Positions 60,248 to 64,000 of a stretch of 64,000 nt of DNA are shown one piece after another. Location: assembly GCA_002401855.1 (NCBI GenBank), contig NVUH01000014.1, positions 17,013-81,012 of the forward strand, read 5' to 3'. The translations under genes and the position numbers were made by a program. Position 1 is the first letter of the stretch. Every line of letters begins with the position of its first letter. The stretch comes from Hyphomicrobiales bacterium. GTDB taxonomy: Bacteria > Pseudomonadota > Alphaproteobacteria > Rhizobiales > OSC116. A model generated the notes under the pieces. The model made no database searches. It was given only the letters and a program-made list of their open reading frames with translations, and was not told the DNA's origin.

Positions 60248-60334
60248 GCGGCCGTGGCGGAACTGGTAGACGCGCAGCGTTGAGGTCGCTGTGGGGTAAC
60301 ACCCGTGGAAGTTCGAGTCTTCTCGGCCGCACCA
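60248..60334 (+). tRNA. tRNA-Leu (anticodon GAG)
   Basis: An 87-base cloverleaf with acceptor GCGGCCG/CGGCCGC, anticodon stem CAGCG/CGCTG with loop TTGAGGT (GAG), a long variable arm, T-arm GTTCGAGTC and encoded CCA. It is the likely integration target of the element to its right. Confidence 0.95.
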
Positions 60335-60424
60335 TTCAATATTTACCATAAGTCATTGATTTAATTAATAAATTACCACTTATTCATATGTGATTTCACC
60401 CCTAAATAACGCAAACCCTTGATT

Positions 60425-60460
60425 TCGTAGTACATTGCGTAGTACATTGCGTAGTACATT
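60425..60460. repeat. Three tandem 12-base repeats before the integrase
   Basis: GCGTAGTACATT is repeated three times in direct contact (first base of the first copy differs), ending 20 bases before the integrase start. They may be integrase arm sites or operators for integrase expression. Confidence 0.75.
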
Positions 60461-60480
60461 TTACTTTTTTAGGGTGTTTT

Positions 60481-61845
60481 ATGGCTACCAATATTGATAC
60501 AAAATACTTATGTGATCGCTATGGTGTTTGGTGGTTTCAAAGGCGTGTTAAAAAGAAAATTATTAATATTCTTGGTTGCCCACAAGTCGAGTTTTTCTCA
60601 TTAAAAACCGATGATTTAAAGACCGCTCAATTAAAGCGAGACTTGGTTGTTAAAAACCAAAATGAATATTGGGCAAAGCTAATTGCTAATGGTGCAGATG
60701 AAGGTGTCATTGCCTATTATGATAGAATCATCGACCGTGCAAAATCACTTGAAATTGAATATAAACATATTGATGATTTGAACACTGATAACCGTATTGA
60801 TGTTTTAATTGACCGCATAAATTTACTAGACAAAAACAAAAACTATGAATCCGAGATAAGCTATAAAGCCATTTTAGGCCGGGCTGACAAACCAAATCCA
60901 AAAATATCAGAAGTGCTGGATATATATCTTGATAAGCTTATATTGCCAAAGCTTGGTAAAAAATCACATCGCCAGCAACAACATGTCATAAACCCCAAAA
61001 AACGGGTTGTTAAATATTTTATAGATTTGGTAACTGACAAGCCTATATATGACATTACGCGCAACGATGCCCAGCGGTTTTTTGAATGGCTGCAGCTAAG
61101 AATAAACTCACCTTTAAAAGACAAAATAACCGCCAACACTGGCAACCGATATTTGACAGAGATACGCGGCATTTTAAAAGACTATTACACCTACCAAGGT
61201 GATGATGATATTTTAGACCCATTTAGGAAAATGAAATTTAAGGAAAAAAACAAAAGCAAGCGCGATTCCTTCTCGACTGAATATATTACAGACCTTTTGA
61301 AATCACCCGATAAGCTGGCCACCCTAGACATTGCCGCGCGGGTGGTAATATATGCCATGATAAACACAGGGCTAAGACCAAGTGAAATATGCAACATCTT
61401 ACCAGAAACTATATTTTTAGACGCCCCTGTGCCCTATTTGGCAATTATAGAACAAGAAGACAGAGAATTAAAAAGCGATGCCGCTGTGCGCGAAATACCA
61501 TTAATTGGGGTAAGCCTACATGCGTTCAGGTTTATCAAAAAAGGTGCCATAAAAAAATTCAAAGATAGAAGTGATACTTTTTCAGCATCGGCCAACAAGT
61601 TTTTCGTAACAAACAAGCTATTTCCAAAGCATGAAGGCGAAGTGAAAAAGAAATATACCATTTACAGCTTTAGACATTCATTTAAAAAACGCATGATTGA
61701 GGCTGGTGTAGATGTAGAAATACGCGATGTATCTATGGGCCACAAAATAAACAAGCCAGATTATAGCGATTATGGTTCAATAGAGTTTAGAATGAAGCTA
61801 ATTAAAAAAATTGACTTGCCATATGACAAAAAGATATTTGATTAA
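60481..61845 (+). CDS. Tyrosine integrase of the second element
   Basis: The 454-residue protein has the same build as the prophage integrase: GVWWFQRRVKKK at the front, Arg in TGLRPSEICNILPE, IYSFRHSF, MGHK and a likely Tyr in PDYSDYGS. Identity is clear along the full length by eye. Being next to tRNA-Leu it probably recombines there. Confidence 0.93.
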   Translation: MATNIDTKYLCDRYGVWWFQRRVKKKIINILGCPQVEFFSLKTDDLKTAQLKRDLVVKNQNEYWAKLIANGADEGVIAYYDRIIDRAKSLEIEYKHIDDLNTDNRIDVLIDRINLLDKNKNYESEISYKAILGRADKPNPKISEVLDIYLDKLILPKLGKKSHRQQQHVINPKKRVVKYFIDLVTDKPIYDITRNDAQRFFEWLQLRINSPLKDKITANTGNRYLTEIRGILKDYYTYQGDDDILDPFRKMKFKEKNKSKRDSFSTEYITDLLKSPDKLATLDIAARVVIYAMINTGLRPSEICNILPETIFLDAPVPYLAIIEQEDRELKSDAAVREIPLIGVSLHAFRFIKKGAIKKFKDRSDTFSASANKFFVTNKLFPKHEGEVKKKYTIYSFRHSFKKRMIEAGVDVEIRDVSMGHKINKPDYSDYGSIEFRMKLIKKIDLPYDKKIFD

Positions 61846-62039
61846 AAACTCGCGATGATAGAATCCATTTCACCGACCGCTTCAACGCCACTATTTATTA
61901 TTTTGAGGCGTGCAGCTTTCAAAATATTAAATGTAGACATGGGAACATAATCATTATGGAGTTTCATGGCTTTGGCTAATATTTTCATGCAACGCTCTAT
62001 TTCACGTACTTTAACAATTTGTTCGGCAGCTAATTTCAT
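61842..62039 (-). CDS. Small helical protein
   Basis: The 65-residue basic helical protein overlaps the convergent integrase gene by 4 bases and the upstream gene by 4. No motif is recognised. Confidence 0.55.
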   Translation of the reverse strand: MKLAAEQIVKVREIERCMKILAKAMKLHNDYVPMSTFNILKAARLKIINSGVEAVGEMDSIIASF

Positions 62040-62377
62040 AAATTAAACCGCCCAATAATTTCAGCCATATCTACTTGGCAATTTACACTGCAATAAATAT
62101 CATTTTCATCAATTCTATATGTATTTGCTTGGGATATTGGTTTTTCGCAATATATGCATTCTAGGTTAAAGCCGTTAGATAATGCTAATTTGGGCGGTAT
62201 AGGCTTACCTTCATAGGCATCAAACATAAAACCACGTTTTATAGTAATTTGACGCTCATCAAGCTTTAGTTTTAACATTGCGGCATGCCCTGCCCTATGC
62301 TCATTTTTTGCATAGAAAACATGCTGGTTATTTTGATTATCTGTAATGATAAATGCAATGTTATTTAAATTTGACAT
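62036..62377 (-). CDS. Protein with C-terminal zinc ribbon
   Basis: The 113-residue protein has an N-terminal beta-rich part (IAFIITDNQNNQHVFYA) and a C-terminal zinc site (CIYC and YCSVNC, about 18 residues apart). It diverges from parA. The function is unknown. Confidence 0.6.
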   Translation of the reverse strand: MSNLNNIAFIITDNQNNQHVFYAKNEHRAGHAAMLKLKLDERQITIKRGFMFDAYEGKPIPPKLALSNGFNLECIYCEKPISQANTYRIDENDIYCSVNCQVDMAEIIGRFNL

Positions 62378-62546
62378 TTCTTGAAAATAAATGAATTAAA
62401 TTAAAAATCAACATTTTTATTTAATTTTAAATCATTTTGGTTGATTTTTAAATTATTTGACGTAGATTATAATGAAATAAATTTAAAAAAATTAAATTAA
62501 ATTTATTTTAAACTAAATAAAATCATTTGAAATGGAATGAAAGAAA
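62378..62546. promoter_or_regulatory. AT-rich divergent promoter region of parA
   Basis: About 170 bases made almost only of A and T. A perfect TATAAT lies at 62468-62473 towards parA. Repeats of AAATTAAATT and TTTAATTT type could be partition-protein sites or a centromere-like region. Confidence 0.4.
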
Positions 62547-63227
62547 ATGACTATAATTACATTAGCAAATCATAAAGGTGGGGTTGGTAAAACCACGACA
62601 GTAATGGTTTTGGCAAGCATATGGACAAACCAAACCGATGTGGCCATTATTGATTTTGACCCGAATAAGCCGCTTATCGAGTTTTATAATAATATGGAAT
62701 TAAAACCTGCAAGTTTACATGTTTACGAATATATTGAGGAACTATCAGACAAAACCCCACAAGAATTTATTATAGATATTGAAAAGCGCCATAGCTTGGT
62801 GATTTGCGACACACAAGGAGCTGCAAGCCATATAAATTTAATTATATCTTGCATATCTGACTTGGTGATAATGCCTGCTACATTTAGCAAATTAGAAATT
62901 GACCAAATTATGGAGTCTAAAAAACTCATTGAGCAGGCCGAACAACTAATAGGCAAAACAATAAATACCAAAATATTGATAAGCCGATCTAAAACATTAG
63001 CCTCAAAAGCGAACATGCAGATAATTGACAACATTAATGAGCTTGAACTTAATTTATTTAAAACTCAACTACAAGACCGCGCAGCCTATGCCACAATGTT
63101 TTATAAATCTAAATTACTATGCCAGTTAGATTTTAATGATTGTAGTGCTGGTGCCCTTTCCAAAGCGCATGATGAAGCCCAATGTTTTGCAATGGAAGTG
63201 GCAAATGAGATAGGCGGTTTAGCATGA
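62547..63227 (+). CDS. ParA-family ATPase
   Basis: The 226-residue protein has the deviant Walker A KGGVGKTT (10-17), IIDFDPN, and CDTQGAA. Size and build fit small ParA/ParF-type plasmid partition ATPases without an N-terminal DNA-binding domain. The start follows GGAATGAAAG. Confidence 0.88.
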   Translation: MTIITLANHKGGVGKTTTVMVLASIWTNQTDVAIIDFDPNKPLIEFYNNMELKPASLHVYEYIEELSDKTPQEFIIDIEKRHSLVICDTQGAASHINLIISCISDLVIMPATFSKLEIDQIMESKKLIEQAEQLIGKTINTKILISRSKTLASKANMQIIDNINELELNLFKTQLQDRAAYATMFYKSKLLCQLDFNDCSAGALSKAHDEAQCFAMEVANEIGGLA

Positions 63228-63502
63228 ATAAAAACCCATGGAAAAATAATAAAAATGAAATACCAGATTTATCAAAACTGAAAGAGATAAAAATACCTGG
63301 TGCGCCCGTAATTTTGAAAAAAGATGCTGATAAAAAACTATATAATAAAAGCTTTACAGCCAACATCACCCAAAAAACCCATAATAGGATAATGCATATT
63401 AAAAACAACCCAAACCCAGATATAAAACGATCTTTAGGGGTTATTATTGAACAAGCGGTTGAATTATATTTTATTGATAAAGCGATAGAATATGACGATT
63501 GA
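63224..63502 (+). CDS. Small ParA partner (ribbon-helix-helix-like)
   Basis: The 92-residue protein overlaps parA by 4 bases. The basic N-terminal part is disordered; the C-terminal half (KSFTANITQKTHNRIMHIKN, then SLGVIIEQAVELYF) looks like a ribbon-helix-helix domain, as in ParG-type centromere binders. Confidence 0.7.
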   Translation: MNKNPWKNNKNEIPDLSKLKEIKIPGAPVILKKDADKKLYNKSFTANITQKTHNRIMHIKNNPNPDIKRSLGVIIEQAVELYFIDKAIEYDD

Positions 63503-63638
63503 AAAAAAAGCCGGTACCGCATATGCAAAGAATGCAATTATTGATAAAAATGCAGTAAACTTTATTTTTACAAAGGTTCAGATTGCTTTTCAACAAATCA
63601 GTTTAGCTGGCTTGGCGGTTATTTTGTTGTGTGCTTAA
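63492..63638 (+). CDS. 48-residue protein with hydrophobic end
   Basis: A short frame overlaps the stop of the ParB-like gene and ends with a hydrophobic stretch (ISLAGLAVILLCA). It overlaps the opposite-strand gene by about 35 bases. It may be a third gene of the partition operon; there is no strong ribosome site. Confidence 0.4.
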   Translation: MTIEKKAGTAYAKNAIIDKNAVNFIFTKVQIAFQQISLAGLAVILLCA

Positions 63639-63905
63639 TAATAAGCTACCAAGTAAAACATTATCAATAATTTGTTGCGCGTGAATGAAGGCTTTTCTAA
63701 AGTCACCTTTAAAATAATTTAAAATTAGGCTAGGGCCAAATTGACCGGGCATTATTTTTAAATTTATATAATCAGAAACACTTTCAAATTCAATATCATC
63801 TGAATCACAATATATATAAATATTATATTGCTTATTTTCTTTAAGTTCTTTGATATTGAACTTGTAACACATATATTCGCACTCAAAAATAATCATAATA
63901 CCCAC
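63603..63905 (-). CDS. Hypothetical protein of the second element
   Basis: The protein of up to 100 residues is acidic in the middle (YCDSDDIEFESVSDY) and mixed in fold. A start at residue 12 (ATG 63872) is possible. I recognise no family. Confidence 0.5.
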   Translation of the reverse strand: MGIMIIFECEYMCYKFNIKELKENKQYNIYIYCDSDDIEFESVSDYINLKIMPGQFGPSLILNYFKGDFRKAFIHAQQIIDNVLLGSLLLSTQQNNRQAS

Positions 63906-64000
63906 TCAATAAAACTAATAAAAATAAAAAATACTTAGAGTATTGAATGTTACTAAAAATAATTTAAAAATCAATAGAAATTTAATAAAAAATTTATTGC

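Larger units (their letters stand above)
60335..64000. mobile_element. Second integrated element at tRNA-Leu (left part)
   Basis: A tyrosine integrase gene starts 147 bases after the tRNA 3' end. AT-rich small genes, a ParA-like ATPase and a small ParB-like partner follow. Composition changes from about position 60340. No structural phage gene is seen. The other end lies beyond the window, so its type (phage-plasmid, ICE or island) is open. Confidence 0.75.

Noticed and set aside
60425..60460. CRISPR-like repeat
   Set aside because: The 12-base units touch each other with no spacers.

Overview
The window is alphaproteobacterial DNA of low to moderate GC, most likely from the Hyphomicrobiales or a close relative. 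The chromosomal genes support this: mipZ (which replaces Min in alphaproteobacteria), the clpS-clpA pair, DUF1489, DUF3126 next to cysE, a zf-CHCC protein, recJ and xthA. Two mobile elements interrupt the chromosome, each joined to the 3' end of a tRNA gene and each carrying an integrase of the same long (about 455 residue) tyrosine recombinase lineage.

Layout. 1-1990: chromosomal xthA, a DUF1801 gene and an exported Gln/Ala-repeat protein. 2596-42085: a complete-looking, roughly 39.5 kb siphovirus prophage in tRNA-Glu(UUC). 42072-60334: chromosomal genes from tRNA-Glu to tRNA-Leu(GAG): recJ, a gamma-carbonic-anhydrase-like gene, DUF3126, cysE, a hydrolase, zf-CHCC, an FAD monooxygenase, HIT, clpA, clpS, a D-Ala-D-Ala carboxypeptidase with SPOR domain, mipZ, DUF1489, a rhodanese plus BigR-like regulator pair, a dipeptidase, EamA and mgtE. 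60335-64000: the left part of a second integrated element (integrase, small zinc-ribbon gene, ParA, small ParB-like partner) that runs off the window.

Prophage. The late genes run leftward: HNH nuclease, terS, terL, HK97-type portal, ClpP-fold protease, major capsid, connector, neck genes, tail tube, a tail chaperone pair joined by an A AAA AAG frameshift site, tape measure, lambda M/L/K/J-like tip genes, fibre genes, then endolysin and overlapping spanins. A cargo block with its own promoters (C4/Icd-like leader plus KilA-N gene, a plus-strand microgene and a plus-strand gene of unknown function) sits inside the late region at 17.2-19.0 kb. The immunity region (34.8-37.2 kb) has a CI-like repressor facing an HsdR-N-like nuclease, flanked by two early promoters of near-identical design whose -10 boxes overlap a shared GGTAAC operator motif. 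The leftward early operon carries Cro-like, a lambda tR1-like terminator, CII-like, two receiverless OmpR-type winged-helix genes, a DNA methyltransferase with a zinc-ribbon tail, and a replication gene with six internal iterons. The rightward early operon carries a Spo11/Topo VI-A-like TOPRIM protein. A plus-strand membrane protein gene at 30.45 kb is the best candidate for lysogenic cargo of unknown function.

All family assignments are by eye from translated sequence and motifs; no database search was run.
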